Assembly: GCF_002165625.1 (NCBI RefSeq) | Contig: NZ_NGNS01000017.1 | Span: forward strand, 34,309-98,308 | Reading direction: 5' to 3' | Source: Neiella marina | GTDB taxonomy: Bacteria > Pseudomonadota > Gammaproteobacteria > Enterobacterales > Neiellaceae | Length of the DNA stretch: 64,000 bases | Shown here: positions 45,864 to 55,993 of the stretch, piece by piece | Layout: each line of letters starts with the position of its first letter | How positions within the stretch are numbered: the stretch's first letter is position 1 | Translations under genes and position numbers: made by a program | Notes under the pieces: model-generated | What the model was told of the DNA's origin: nothing | The model's input: the letters and a program-made list of their open reading frames with translations, nothing else | Databases searched by the model: none

Positions 45864-48490
45864 TTAGAACCGCGCCGAGAATGCCAGTGTCCAGTAGCGT
45901 CCCAAGGTGTCATGGTTAATGAAGTCAACACCCGCAGTTGGACTGGTTGCCATTGGCGGCGCATCGTTGGCGATGTTACGCACCGTCAAGCTAACATCGT
46001 AATCATCACCAATGTAGTAGGTGACATTACTGTGCCATACCAACCAACTATCTACCGTTGGGTGATCATCATACTGGTAAGGACCATCGTTGTAGCTGTC
46101 GGTGTAATCACCAGTCAGTGACACGCGCCATTGCTTGTAATCCCAACGCAACGTTGACAGCGCAATCCACTCGGGGTAAGTCCAATCACCGGCCAGTTGC
46201 TCAGGTTCAGAATCAGAGGTCAGCCAGCGCTTGTAGTTATCAAGATATGTTGCATCGACTAACAGCTCAAAATCACCCCAGCCGTCGGTCTCAAGACCAT
46301 AGGTGATGCCGATGTCAAACCCTTCAACTTCTTGCTTACCAATGTTGATGTAGCTGTTTTGAACCTTGTGCAAGTCACCATCACTGTTGATTTCAAGACC
46401 GACCTCGCCTTCAACTAACTCACCAGGAGCCTTGGCATCAAGTTCGCCACGCAAGTAAGCTTGCAGAATGAAGTCTTCGTCAACATCGATCAGATCTTCG
46501 TAGTCATAGCTCCAATAATCTAACGTCACGTTAAGATTCTTGGTGACATCCCATGATAAGCCGAGATTGTAAGTGTCCGCCGTTTCTGGTTGTAGATTCG
46601 GATTACCACCAAAGACCCGATCATACTCAACTTCGCCGACATCGATGCTGTCATCGGAACAGAGTGCTTCGTACTCATTGTCACATGGTAAGTAGCCTTC
46701 ACCTTCGGTGATCCCTGCGCCTGTTTGCGACAATGACGGGGCCCGGAAACTGGTACCGTATGACGCTCGGAGAACCAAGTTTTCAAATGGCAGGTAACGC
46801 AAGCCGATTTTCGGGTTGAAGTCATCACCAGCATCTTCGTAATCGTCATAACGCAATGCTAATTGGGCATCAAAGTTATCGGTGACCGGCACATAAAACT
46901 CAGCAAATGCAGACCACTGATAACGATCCGCTTTGGCTTCAGTAACACCAAGGTTGATGATCTTGCCGTCCTGAGCCAACTGATCCGGTTTATCTTCGAT
47001 TTCTTCATAGCGATACTCAGCACCAGCGGCCATGCTGAGCATACCTGCAGGAAGCTGCCATACATCGCCAGAAACCTTGGCGTCGAAGGCGTACATGGTT
47101 GATTCGCCTTTACGAGGAGCACGCTCTTCCATCAGTTCAATCACTGCCCGATCAGCATCGGCGCCACGATTGAACGGGTTGTACCAGAGGCCACCAGAGT
47201 CTGGCGAACAATCAATGCTGCCATCGGCGCATAGTTCACCACGGAGTGCCGCTTGAACTTTGTCTTCGTGGTAGTAGCCACCTACCGCTTTGATGGTGTT
47301 TTCGCTATAGCCATAGCTTGCCGCAGTTTCCCAATACCAATCAGATAGCTCGCCATTAAAACCAAGTACGGCGCGGTAGGCATCAAGTTCAGCTTCTTTT
47401 TGACGGCGATCTGGGAAGCGGGTGTAGGTCGTCAGATCATCATCTGGGTAACCATCTTCGGCATTAATATCAGCGTAGTACTGCGGCATATCAGGATGAT
47501 CCCAAGGGATCGAAAAGCCGCTAATGCTCGATGGCGCATCATATGACTGACTCTCGTTGTGCTGATAAGCCAATTCCACGAACATTGCCGTGTTGTCGCT
47601 TAGCCGCGTATCGTTGAATAGGTAAACCCCGAGAGATTCACGATCAGGGATGGTGGCACGGTACTGCACATAGTTGTAGAAACAACCCTGACCGTATTTG
47701 GTATCAACCACATCCTCTTCCGGGCAATCCCATGGGTCCGGATAGTCACTGTAATCAACGTCAATGGCGGTATCTAGCCAGAAAGTAGCATCACGGGTGC
47801 GTTTACGATCTTCGTGCATCAAGGCATCGCGATCGAAGTAGTCGAACACCAAAGTGGTATTCGATTCGCCATAGCTAAAACCAACCACCGCATTTAGGTT
47901 AGTTTTGCCGTAATCGTCGTCTTGCGTGGTTTGGCTGTATGAGCCACTCAGTTCCACGCCTTCATAATTGCGTTTCATAATGAAGTTAACGACACCTGCA
48001 ACGGCATCAGCACCATACAATGCCGATGAGCCATCCATAAGAACCTCGATGCGCTCGACCGCAGCAAGAGGAATGGCATTGATGTCGATAAACGAGTCTG
48101 ACTCATTGGCAAAAGAGCTGACCTGTACGCGGCGACCATTGATCAAAACCAACGTCGACGCCGTACCCAAACCACGGAGCCGGCAGGTTGGCTGCCAACT
48201 TTGGTGGTTCCGCCTTGGGTAGTAAACGTGCCTTGCTGGAACTGCGGAATATCCTTTAACAATTCGGAAATGGTGTTGGCACCACTACTTTTGATGTATT
48301 CCTCATCAATGTTGAGCAGCGGCGTTGCGCCTTCCATGTCGACGCCTTTGATATGGCTACCTGTGGTGATGATGCGCTCGACATTGTCGTTGCTAGCATC
48401 ATCTGCCGTTGCTGAAGTTGCCATCACGGCCGGCGAAAGCGCGGCGCAAAGCGCCCAAGCGCGCATAATTGGATTGAGTTTCGGGGTCAT
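45864..48490 (-). pseudogene. TonB-dependent receptor, frameshifted in the plug domain
   Basis: Two overlapping frames make one receptor of about 875 residues. The first (48490 to about 48180) carries the signal peptide, a TonB-box-like VERIITTGSHIKG and plug start (GANTISELLKDIPQFQQG). The second (about 48175 to 45864) resumes at LRGLGTASTLVLINGRRV and runs intact through a 22-strand-type barrel to FSARF. In this family the break falls in the conserved x-x-V-N-L-R-G-L-G motif, and the V-N codons are missing. A short deletion between CTCC repeats would explain it. GGGAGA lies five bases before the ATG. It should import a ligand made by the divergent cyanophycinase. Inactivation, sequencing error and phase switching cannot be told apart. 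Confidence 0.85.
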
Positions 48491-48956
48491 CTGACTCTCC
48501 CATTCTTCCTGAAGTTTAAATGCGAATGCTGGCGCCAGTTGGACAACGTCGATTGTGGCGATACCCGGTTGTGAAAAACCACGGGCAGCAACAGGCCAGA
48601 AATCGAATCGGCGTTATCGTCTGAAGCTCAATTAGCAATTTTTTATTTGAAAATACTTAGTGCTGCCGATGACGCTCAGCAAAGCGTGACGGGCAAGGAT
48701 CAGATGGCTGATCTGCCGTCAATGGAACCGCAAGTGGCTATTCGTCGAACCACTCGCTGAGGTAGAAGTTTTGGTAGTAATAGCTGGCCAAGGACCAGGC
48801 TTTCTTCAACATGACTGGTTAATCCGTCGTCGTTTTCACTACAAAAATGAGACCTTGGTCGGCCTCGGTATATTTACGATTATCACTGTGTTGCAATCGT
48901 GTCAACACCATGTTACTCGCTTAAAAAAGACATTTATTAGATTGGATAATGCCTCA
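48491..48956. promoter_or_regulatory. Divergent control region, TonB receptor / cyanophycinase
   Basis: 466 bases that should hold both promoters. The frame open from 48771 to 48957 reads into the cyanophycinase gene but lacks a ribosome site and signal-peptide character, so I treat it as untranslated. No clear operator palindrome was found. Confidence 0.4.
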
Positions 48957-50795
48957 ATGCCAAGCTTAAATCGGCCATTTAAGAAAGTTACAAATTCAGC
49001 AAAAATAACACTTCTTGCTTGCTTTATGCTGCCTTTTGCTGCCAAAACACAACAACAAGAAACAACGTACAACTTACTTTTAGCCGGTGGAGGGCTGGCA
49101 ACTTGTAGCAGCATGGCATCAAAAAATTGTGTCGAAACGCCTTCATTTTTTATCAACAGCAAAACATCGTTGCGGTTCAAGCTAGGCCAACAGCAAATAA
49201 AAGCGGCAACCAACCCTGTCATTTGGGCAGCTCACCGACAAACTTTGGCGGGCCATTGGCGACAGTTGCTAACTGCCATCGCATCGCCACTAGGACAGCA
49301 ACAATTATCGAAACACGAATTGGTGGATTTAATTAAGGCCAGCCGCATCGAGTATCAAGGCAACACCATTAACGGCTATGATCTCTATCGCCAATCGTCT
49401 GATGCCGAATGGTATCGGATTCAAGATCACCTAGAAGTGGGTCAGTTCCAGCAAAACGGCCAACGACTGACCGAGAACGTTGCTTTAGAGCACAACAAAA
49501 ACCTTCACTCACGGCACATTTATCAACAATTTATCGCCATGGCCAAGCAAGTTAGTACTGCACAATCACCATCTATCTTGGTGGTCACGGCATCTGCCCG
49601 CGATCCCTTTGAAGCCGTTGATTTCTATCGAAATGCCTTCATCAGCGCGGGCGCCAAATCAGTCCAATGGTTACCTTTGGATGCGGCACTGCAACATGCT
49701 CGTCGCGCCAACCAAGGGGCTGATTGTCAGCAGTTACCGCAACTCCACGCCACTATTCAAGGGGTCCATAACCGCGCAGCTGTTTACCCCGACTTAGTCG
49801 AGTTGCAACAGCAACACTGCCACAAGCCAGAGCTAACACTGGCAATGATTGAACAAGCGGATGGCATTTTTATCAACGGCGGCGACCAGTCTCTGACCGT
49901 CCAAGCATTTCGCCACAGCGATGGCAGCGACTCGGCAGAACTGACACTGATCAAACAGAAACTAGCCGCTGGTAACTTAGTGGTTGGTGGCACCAGTGCT
50001 GGCACTGCCGTTCAGTCGGGTAACCCGACAGATTCACTCGCCATGATCACCAATGGCTCCAGTATCAATGCAGTGCGATACGGCGCATTTGCCAGCCTTG
50101 CAACCGCTGAAAACTGCGACAAGGATGGTAGTTGCGGCGAATTGCCAGATAATGCCCTCAGCTACAAGCAAGATGGCGGTTTAGGCTTGTTTCATTGGGG
50201 CATTACCGATACCCACTTTGCTGAGCGAGGGCGTCACACCCGACTTGCGATATTGGCCAAGCAAACCGGCTCTCGCTTGGGCTTTGGTGTCGATGAAGCG
50301 ACAGCTCTGTTGGCCAACACCAAAGTTCCCGAGCAAGCAATGCAGGTAATCGGCCAAGGCGGCGTGCATGTGTTAGACATTCATCAAGCCACCCTTGCAC
50401 AATCAGATGCAGGCATCAGTTTTAGCAATGCTCGCTGGCATGGCTTCTTTGCCAATGATCAATTTCAAGTGGCAGCCGACGGTTCGGTGCAGTTTGTCGA
50501 CAAAGACCAAGAAACCGTTAACGAGGCGAAGAAACCAACCCAACCTGTGTCAGTGACCTTGGCTGACGACAGTGGCGTGTTCTATAACGCCACCTTGCGT
50601 CAACAAGGCCAATGGCTAGCGCAGCAAGTTGTCACCGGCGACATAAAGTCGCCAAGCCAGCAACAGACTGCCAGTGAGTTTACTCTGTCATTGACTGCCG
50701 ATCAGCAAACCTACGTGGTTTGTCAGCCCGAGTCTCAGCAACCCCAGTGCTCTTGGCTCAATATGGCGCTTTCGGTATCGCCAGCACCACACTAA
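48957..50795 (+). CDS. cphE: Secreted cyanophycinase-like peptidase (S51 family)
   Basis: 612 residues from ATG 48957, chosen because a signal peptide (SAKITLLACFMLPFAAKTQQ) follows; the ribosome site is poor. Core motifs of cyanophycinase are present: LLAGGGLATC, IFINGGDQSL, the nucleophile Ser in GGTSAGTAVQSG, THFAERGRHTRLA and GFGVDEATALL. These enzymes cut the multi-L-arginyl-poly-L-aspartate storage polymer to beta-Asp-Arg. Large inserts and a C-terminal domain of about 150 residues make it longer than the intracellular type (about 270), as for extracellular forms. It diverges from a TonB receptor, carrier and isoaspartyl-dipeptidase-like gene, which complete a pathway. The symbol follows the extracellular enzyme and is tentative. 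Confidence 0.85.
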   Translation: MPSLNRPFKKVTNSAKITLLACFMLPFAAKTQQQETTYNLLLAGGGLATCSSMASKNCVETPSFFINSKTSLRFKLGQQQIKAATNPVIWAAHRQTLAGHWRQLLTAIASPLGQQQLSKHELVDLIKASRIEYQGNTINGYDLYRQSSDAEWYRIQDHLEVGQFQQNGQRLTENVALEHNKNLHSRHIYQQFIAMAKQVSTAQSPSILVVTASARDPFEAVDFYRNAFISAGAKSVQWLPLDAALQHARRANQGADCQQLPQLHATIQGVHNRAAVYPDLVELQQQHCHKPELTLAMIEQADGIFINGGDQSLTVQAFRHSDGSDSAELTLIKQKLAAGNLVVGGTSAGTAVQSGNPTDSLAMITNGSSINAVRYGAFASLATAENCDKDGSCGELPDNALSYKQDGGLGLFHWGITDTHFAERGRHTRLAILAKQTGSRLGFGVDEATALLANTKVPEQAMQVIGQGGVHVLDIHQATLAQSDAGISFSNARWHGFFANDQFQVAADGSVQFVDKDQETVNEAKKPTQPVSVTLADDSGVFYNATLRQQGQWLAQQVVTGDIKSPSQQQTASEFTLSLTADQQTYVVCQPESQQPQCSWLNMALSVSPAPH

Positions 50796-50974
50796 TCTGC
50801 GGCTCGCAATGACTGTTATGACCAATTAATAGGATGTTTGTCATGGCCAAAACGACCAGTTGTTAGCAATGAAAATGTTAACATTAGGGCGTTTTGCGCC
50901 AAATTAAGTTACAAACCGGTAAAAAGTGATATTAAAGGCGCTGTCACCTACTGATTAGTTGTAAGGAATATCAG

Positions 50975-53338
50975 TTGCCAATGCGTGCCCTATTAGCTGT
51001 TGTCTGCTTAATGCTCACCTTGAGTTCGGCGCAAGCCGCCACTCAATCGTCCAGTGAACAGATCATCACCATTCCGAAAACAGAGCTTGCCATCACCGTT
51101 GATGGCAAGCTAGATGATGCGGCTTGGCAGCAAGCTAGCGTTGTTGAAATAGACATTGTCACTCGGCCATTCGACAACACACCAAGCCCAGTGACGACTC
51201 GAGCACTGCTAATTGAGAATGGTTCAAGTCTTTACATCGGCTTCATCGCCGACGATCCCGACCCAAAACAGATTCGGGCATTTTTGAAAGACCGCGACAA
51301 ATCCTGGGGCGACGATATCGTTGGCGTCAAACTCGATACCTACAACAATCAAAACTTAGCTTATCGCTTTTTTAGCAACCCGCTTGGGGTCCAAATCGAT
51401 GGCATTGAAAATGAGCTGACCGGCAATGAAAGTGACGCTTGGGACGGCATTTGGGATAGCAAAGGGCAAATCAACGAGCATGGCTATGTCGTTGAAATGG
51501 AACTGCCGTTTCGGATGCTTAACTTTGCTGAAAGCCAGCAACCACAAGACTGGGGTATAGAATTAGTGCGTCGTTACCCACGCGAACAGAACCTGCGGAT
51601 CTCTCATATTCGGCTTGAACGTGGTAACAAATGCGAATTGTGCCAACTGGCAACCGCCCGTGGCTTTAGCAACGTCAAACAAGGCCAGAATCTGACCATT
51701 GCGCCGGCGTTGGTTGTTGCTCGCGATGAGACGCGAGACGATGATGGCCCTTGGCAGTCAGACAACGAGTTTGAGCCCAGTCTTGATGTCCGCTGGGGGA
51801 TCACCCCCGATATCCTGTTCAATGCCACTCTGAATCCAGATTTTTCAACGGTCGAAACCGATCAGGCGCAGCTCAGCATTAACAATACCTTCGCTCTATT
51901 CGTGAAAGAGAAACGGCCATTTTTTCTCGACAATGCCGATTATTTTTCGACAGATTACAACCTCGTGTACACCCGAAACATCTACGCGCCTAACTACGGC
52001 GGCAAGCTAACCGGGCGTCACAACAATCACTCCTTAGGTGTCTTTATCGCCGATGACGAAACCACCAATATCCTAATTCCTGGCAACCGTGGCTCATCCG
52101 TTGCTGAGTTGGAGGGCGAATCCACCAACGCGGCTTTGCGCTACAACTACGACTACACCCAAGACATTACCGTCGGCTGGATCTCTACCGTGCGTGACGC
52201 CGATGATTATCGGAATCAGGTCCATGGCGTTGATACCCGAGTGCGGTTTAACGACACCGATGTGTTTCAACTGCAGAAACTATATTCACGTACCGAATAC
52301 CCCGACGATCTGTATCAGCAGTTCTGTGACACCGACGACGATGCAGACTGCCAACCGCAGCACGTCGAAGACTGTGATTTGACCGGCTGCGACATCAACG
52401 AGCAAGTATTGCGAACCAACAAGGAAGGAACCTTCTCTGGCCATGCCCTAAAGACTGACTTTAGCCATGACGGCAAATACTGGTTTTACAAGCTAGGGTA
52501 CGAGGAGCAAAACAGTGGTTTCCGTGGTGACTTGGGCTTTATTGGCAAAGTCGATTACAACCGCAAGCAAATTGCCGGCGCCCGCTATTGGTATAACGAT
52601 GAAGATGGCGCTTGGTGGCAAAAATTCCGACTCTACTCGGACTGGGATATCACCCATAACGACAATGATGAACTGATCGAAAAGGAATTTGATATCAGTG
52701 CCAGATTAGACGCCAACTACGAAAGCGAACTGTTTTTTGCCTACACTCGGCGCGATTTGGTCGGTCCGCGAATTGATCAAAGCAAACTCGACATCGACGG
52801 CAATACGACCCTATTTAGTATGGATGTGTTCCAGCTATTTGGTGAAGTAAAACCCTTTTCCGGCTTGTACTTAAATACCAAACTTGAGTACGGCGATGCG
52901 ATTGATTTTGCCAGCAACCGTTTGGGAACCAAACGATTGCTACGCACCGTCATTGACTGGAGCCCAAACCAACATTTGCAATTAAAACTGCGCCAAACCT
53001 ACCGCGATCTGGATGCCGACGGCGCCAATGTGTTCATTGCTCGACTGACTGATTTTCGCGTCACTTATCAGTTCAATGTCCAAAGCTTTGTTCGCGGCAG
53101 CTTGATATACAAAAACAATGCCCGTAACAAAAATAATTACCTATACGATGATCCAGAGGACATTGACGCTCACAGCAGAAACTTCTCATTTGAGTTGTTG
53201 TACGCCTACAAAATCAATCCTCAAACGGTGTTTTACGCTGGCTATTCCGAGTATCAAGACACCACCGAAGACTTTTCAGATTTAGAAGCGAATGACCGCC
53301 GAGCCTTTGTCAAAGTCAGCTATGCATGGATTCGATAA
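50975..53338 (+). CDS. DUF5916 outer-membrane protein with CBM9-like domain
   Basis: 787 residues. TTG start at 50975 with AAGGA seven bases upstream; ATG at 50981 is the alternative. Signal peptide (LLAVVCLMLTLSSAQA), then a CBM9/DOMON-like domain (about 35-215: AITVDGKLDDAAWQQA, GWGIEL-like DWGIELVRRYPRE) and a DUF5916 barrel (about 240-787: NPDFSTVETDQAQLSINN, KEKRPFFLDNADYF, many alternating strands). A Cys-rich insert lies near 450-470. Family members are found with secreted hydrolases in marine bacteria; the ligand is unknown. Same strand as the cyanophycinase gene but 179 bases away. Confidence 0.85.
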   Translation: MPMRALLAVVCLMLTLSSAQAATQSSSEQIITIPKTELAITVDGKLDDAAWQQASVVEIDIVTRPFDNTPSPVTTRALLIENGSSLYIGFIADDPDPKQIRAFLKDRDKSWGDDIVGVKLDTYNNQNLAYRFFSNPLGVQIDGIENELTGNESDAWDGIWDSKGQINEHGYVVEMELPFRMLNFAESQQPQDWGIELVRRYPREQNLRISHIRLERGNKCELCQLATARGFSNVKQGQNLTIAPALVVARDETRDDDGPWQSDNEFEPSLDVRWGITPDILFNATLNPDFSTVETDQAQLSINNTFALFVKEKRPFFLDNADYFSTDYNLVYTRNIYAPNYGGKLTGRHNNHSLGVFIADDETTNILIPGNRGSSVAELEGESTNAALRYNYDYTQDITVGWISTVRDADDYRNQVHGVDTRVRFNDTDVFQLQKLYSRTEYPDDLYQQFCDTDDDADCQPQHVEDCDLTGCDINEQVLRTNKEGTFSGHALKTDFSHDGKYWFYKLGYEEQNSGFRGDLGFIGKVDYNRKQIAGARYWYNDEDGAWWQKFRLYSDWDITHNDNDELIEKEFDISARLDANYESELFFAYTRRDLVGPRIDQSKLDIDGNTTLFSMDVFQLFGEVKPFSGLYLNTKLEYGDAIDFASNRLGTKRLLRTVIDWSPNQHLQLKLRQTYRDLDADGANVFIARLTDFRVTYQFNVQSFVRGSLIYKNNARNKNNYLYDDPEDIDAHSRNFSFELLYAYKINPQTVFYAGYSEYQDTTEDFSDLEANDRRAFVKVSYAWIR

Positions 53339-53403
53339 GTTGATCATTCAGCATTAGTCACTCGTAACAATCGCTGACAACCCGCAAATAAAGGACAGCG
53401 AAA

Positions 53404-54381
53404 GTGACTCGAGTTGCAGTAATTGGAGCAGGAATCGCCGGACTTACCGCAGCCAAAGAGCTGCAGTCGCTCGGCTACCAGGTCGATGTGTTTGAGAAGT
53501 CTCGTGGCCGAGGCGGCCGTCTAGCCAGCAAACGGTTAAGTTGGGCAACCGTCGATACTGGCGCCCAATATTTCACCGCAAGGCATCCGCGTTTTCGTAG
53601 GGAAGTGAGCCGTTGGGTTGACCACGGCGCAGCCCAACCTTGGCAATTTACTCCGCACAAGCTAATCAATGGTGAACTCCACCGGTCACCCGATGATACC
53701 GAGCGTTTTGTTGGTACGCCCAACATGAACAGCATCGCTCATCAATTGGCGACAGACCTAAACTTGAATCTTAATATCACCATTACCAGCGTCGAACGAC
53801 GCAACCACAGTTGGTATCTCACCGATCAAAGTGAGGCTGAATGGGGCGCCTATCATTGGCTGGTGGTAGCCATTCCACCAGCGCAAGCACGCTACTTGTT
53901 GGCACAACACATGTCTGAAGTGAGCGAGCAAGAACCGCTCTTGCTGCCCTGTTGGGCAACTGTGCTGGCCACCAAGGGAGCGGTTTGTCCGACCATTCAA
54001 GGCGTGTTTGGTGATAAAACGGTATCTTGGCTATCGCGGTTGTCGGCCAAACCCGGCCGAGTTAAACCCGCTCATAGCGACGACGTATGGTTACTGCACT
54101 TTTCACCACAGCACTCTGCTGATCGCCAAAGTGACAAGTCAGAACAAATCATTGCCGAGGCAACATCGTGGTTAACGACGCACTTAGATAGTGAGCTCGC
54201 CATCACTCATGAATACGCCCACTTTTGGCGCTATGCTCATATGGCAACCCCCAACCAGCAACAGAACCCGAATATCTGTCAGCAACAACAGTTAGCGGTG
54301 GTCGGTGATTGGTGTCAGGGCGGTCGAATTGAAGGCGCTTATTTATCGGCCACTAATATGGTCAGAGAAATGATCGCTTGA
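53404..54381 (+). CDS. Renalase-like FAD/NAD(P)-binding oxidoreductase
   Basis: 325 residues. GTG start with AAAGGA eight bases upstream. VAVIGAGIAGLTAAKEL and VFEKSRGRGGRLASKR bind FAD; VDTGAQYFTARHPRF and the C-terminal VVGDWCQGGRIEGAYLS (FAD contact with Cys and Gly) are typical of the bacterial renalase-like group. Bacterial renalase oxidises wrongly reduced NAD(P)H isomers; whether this one does is not known. tspO follows 35 bases later and is likely co-transcribed. Confidence 0.88.
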   Translation: MTRVAVIGAGIAGLTAAKELQSLGYQVDVFEKSRGRGGRLASKRLSWATVDTGAQYFTARHPRFRREVSRWVDHGAAQPWQFTPHKLINGELHRSPDDTERFVGTPNMNSIAHQLATDLNLNLNITITSVERRNHSWYLTDQSEAEWGAYHWLVVAIPPAQARYLLAQHMSEVSEQEPLLLPCWATVLATKGAVCPTIQGVFGDKTVSWLSRLSAKPGRVKPAHSDDVWLLHFSPQHSADRQSDKSEQIIAEATSWLTTHLDSELAITHEYAHFWRYAHMATPNQQQNPNICQQQQLAVVGDWCQGGRIEGAYLSATNMVREMIA

Positions 54382-54416
54382 GCGCTGCTCTTCTTGATAC
54401 AAAAGGACCAGTAGTA

Positions 54417-54923
54417 ATGGCCACAACGTTGCATAATCTAAGCATCAAACAACAAGCTCTGGCCTTGCTGGGTTTTATTGGTTTGTGTTACTTGGTATCT
54501 GCTGTCGGCGCTGCGGCATCAATCAATGGCAAAGAGTTCTACGCGCTATTGCAACAACCAAGTTGGGCGCCACCCGGTTGGCTGTTTGGACCGGTCTGGC
54601 TCACCCTTTATACCATGATGGCCATTGCAGGCTGGCTGATTTGGCGCCAGCAAAACCTCCCGGCTCGTCGCTCATCACTGATACTTTTTTTGTTTCACCT
54701 ATTGCCCAACGCTCTGTGGAGTTGGCTGTTCTTTGCATGGCAATTGGGAGCAGCATCGTTTGTCAACATTGTGGTCCTTTGGTTGCTCATTTTAATCGTC
54801 ATTGTTCGCTTTGCCAGCATCAGCAAGCTAGCGGCATTGTTGCTGCTACCTTATCTGTGCTGGGTATCCTTCGCGACCATGTTGAACTTATGGCTGTGGC
54901 AAAACAATCCGTCGCTGTTGTGA
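54417..54923 (+). CDS. tspO: TspO/MBR family protein
   Basis: 168 residues from ATG 54417 (AAGGA nine bases upstream). Five membrane helices and the family motifs PSWAPPGWLFGPVWLTLYTMM, LLPNALWSWLFF and LPYLCWVSFATMLNLWLW, rich in Trp. TspO binds and may degrade porphyrins and responds to light and oxidative stress in bacteria. It fits the window's other light-related genes (photolyase, lipid operon), though those lie 40 kb away. A MITE-like repeat starts 102 bases after the stop. Confidence 0.93.
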   Translation: MATTLHNLSIKQQALALLGFIGLCYLVSAVGAAASINGKEFYALLQQPSWAPPGWLFGPVWLTLYTMMAIAGWLIWRQQNLPARRSSLILFLFHLLPNALWSWLFFAWQLGAASFVNIVVLWLLILIVIVRFASISKLAALLLLPYLCWVSFATMLNLWLWQNNPSLL

Positions 54924-55024
54924 TACCAAACCATTAGTGCTTTTGTTATCAGCCCACAACTTGTTCAGCATTTAGTCAGCTAGTTGCTTCTATCCTGCCT
55001 TTCTGATTTTTCAGTTAAGGTTTT

Positions 55025-55291
55025 ATACCAATCCATGTAGACATTTGCTCCGCTCAGAGCGAAGTCAGAGTCGCTAGTTTCAGGCATTTTAAGTTAGGAA
55101 TAGTCATTCTATTTCAACTTGAAATAACGTAAAAATAGCGACTCTGGAATGCTCCCTTCGGGCGTTAAGAAAAAGCTGTCACTCATCGTCATCGAACTTA
55201 CTACGTAGAACCACTACGCCGTAAATCCTCTTTCTCGATTGACTGCTTTTTCTAAACGCTGAGAGGGGTAAATGTCTACATGGATTGGTAT
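55025..55291. mobile_element. MITE-like palindromic element, 267 bp
   Basis: Perfect 22-bp terminal inverted repeats (55025-55046 starting ATACCAATCC, and 55270-55291 ending GGATTGGTAT). Inside are two nested inverted repeats: CAGAGTCGCTA (55066-55076) with TAGCGACTCTG (55136-55146), and AGAAAAAGC (55168-55176) with GCTTTTTCT (55245-55253). No open frame of note, so it would depend on a transposase elsewhere. A target duplication is not clear because the ends extend as palindrome. Only one copy is in the window. It ends 21 bases before the kinase-like gene and may affect its transcription. Confidence 0.8.
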
Positions 55292-55312
55292 TAGTACGGT
55301 CGGGTAGATGCA

Positions 55313-55993
55313 ATGAAGTACTTTGATATCCAGCAATTCAGTTACCGCCGCCTAATCCAAGCGGCGGACGGGCCATTGCAAGCTGATGTGTATGAAGTTC
55401 AACGCGATAACAACAAATACATCCTCAAAGATTACTCTGCGCGCCCCAAGCTATTTCGCCGCACTATTTGTCGTTGGCAGCTTCGTCGAGAGTGGTTAGC
55501 CTTACTCAAACTGAGGCATGTTAAGCATGTTCCCAAACCGATTGCATTCGGCGGCAACAAACTGCTGATGAGTAAACTGGCTCAATGTAAAGCCAGCATC
55601 AACCAGGACAATAGTGACTCACTGGAAACTAAAGTAGCGCAGATCCACCAAGCGGGCGTCTGCCACAACGATCTGCACAGTAAGAACTTAATGCTGAATC
55701 AAACCCAAGCATTCATTTTTGACTTCGGTGCCGCCACCTTTAGCCCCAAAGATAACAATAGTCTGAGTGACAAGGTCAAAGGCCAATTGTTTAAGCTATG
55801 CCAGCTCATCGATCGTATGGCGGTGGTGAAGTACAAATGGAAGCGTGACCGCAAGTTACTGCGACCCGATGAAGCTCACTTGGTGTCGTTAGTGGAAAAA
55901 ACCCGCTGGCTGAGTCGCTGCTGGCGCCGCTTCAAGCAGTGGCACAAGCAAAAATCGCATAGCCCGAACAACGAGACGGTTAACAGCCCCTAG
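55313..55993 (+). CDS. Lipopolysaccharide kinase-like protein (Kdo/WaaP group)
   Basis: 226 residues, a small protein-kinase-like fold. Lys in KYILKDYSARPKLF, the catalytic loop VCHNDLHSKNLML (H-N-D-x-x-x-x-N) and metal-binding DFGAA are all present, as in InaA/WaaP/KdkA-type kinases that phosphorylate LPS core sugars. The very basic C-terminus (RWLSRCWRRFKQWHKQK) suits membrane contact. The 5' end abuts the MITE-like element; ribosome site weak. Its stop overlaps the 3' end of the convergent gene by four bases. Confidence 0.8.
   Translation: MKYFDIQQFSYRRLIQAADGPLQADVYEVQRDNNKYILKDYSARPKLFRRTICRWQLRREWLALLKLRHVKHVPKPIAFGGNKLLMSKLAQCKASINQDNSDSLETKVAQIHQAGVCHNDLHSKNLMLNQTQAFIFDFGAATFSPKDNNSLSDKVKGQLFKLCQLIDRMAVVKYKWKRDRKLLRPDEAHLVSLVEKTRWLSRCWRRFKQWHKQKSHSPNNETVNSP

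Noticed and set aside
48771..48956. N-terminal extension of the cyanophycinase-like gene
   Set aside because: Would bury the signal peptide 62 residues inside the protein; no ribosome site at its start.
53404..54923. Renalase-like gene and tspO as part of the cyanophycin locus
   Set aside because: No functional link; the families fit redox and light response better.
55313..55993. Kinase-like gene as a toxin (HipA-like)
   Set aside because: Size and motifs fit the small LPS-kinase group; no antitoxin gene beside it.
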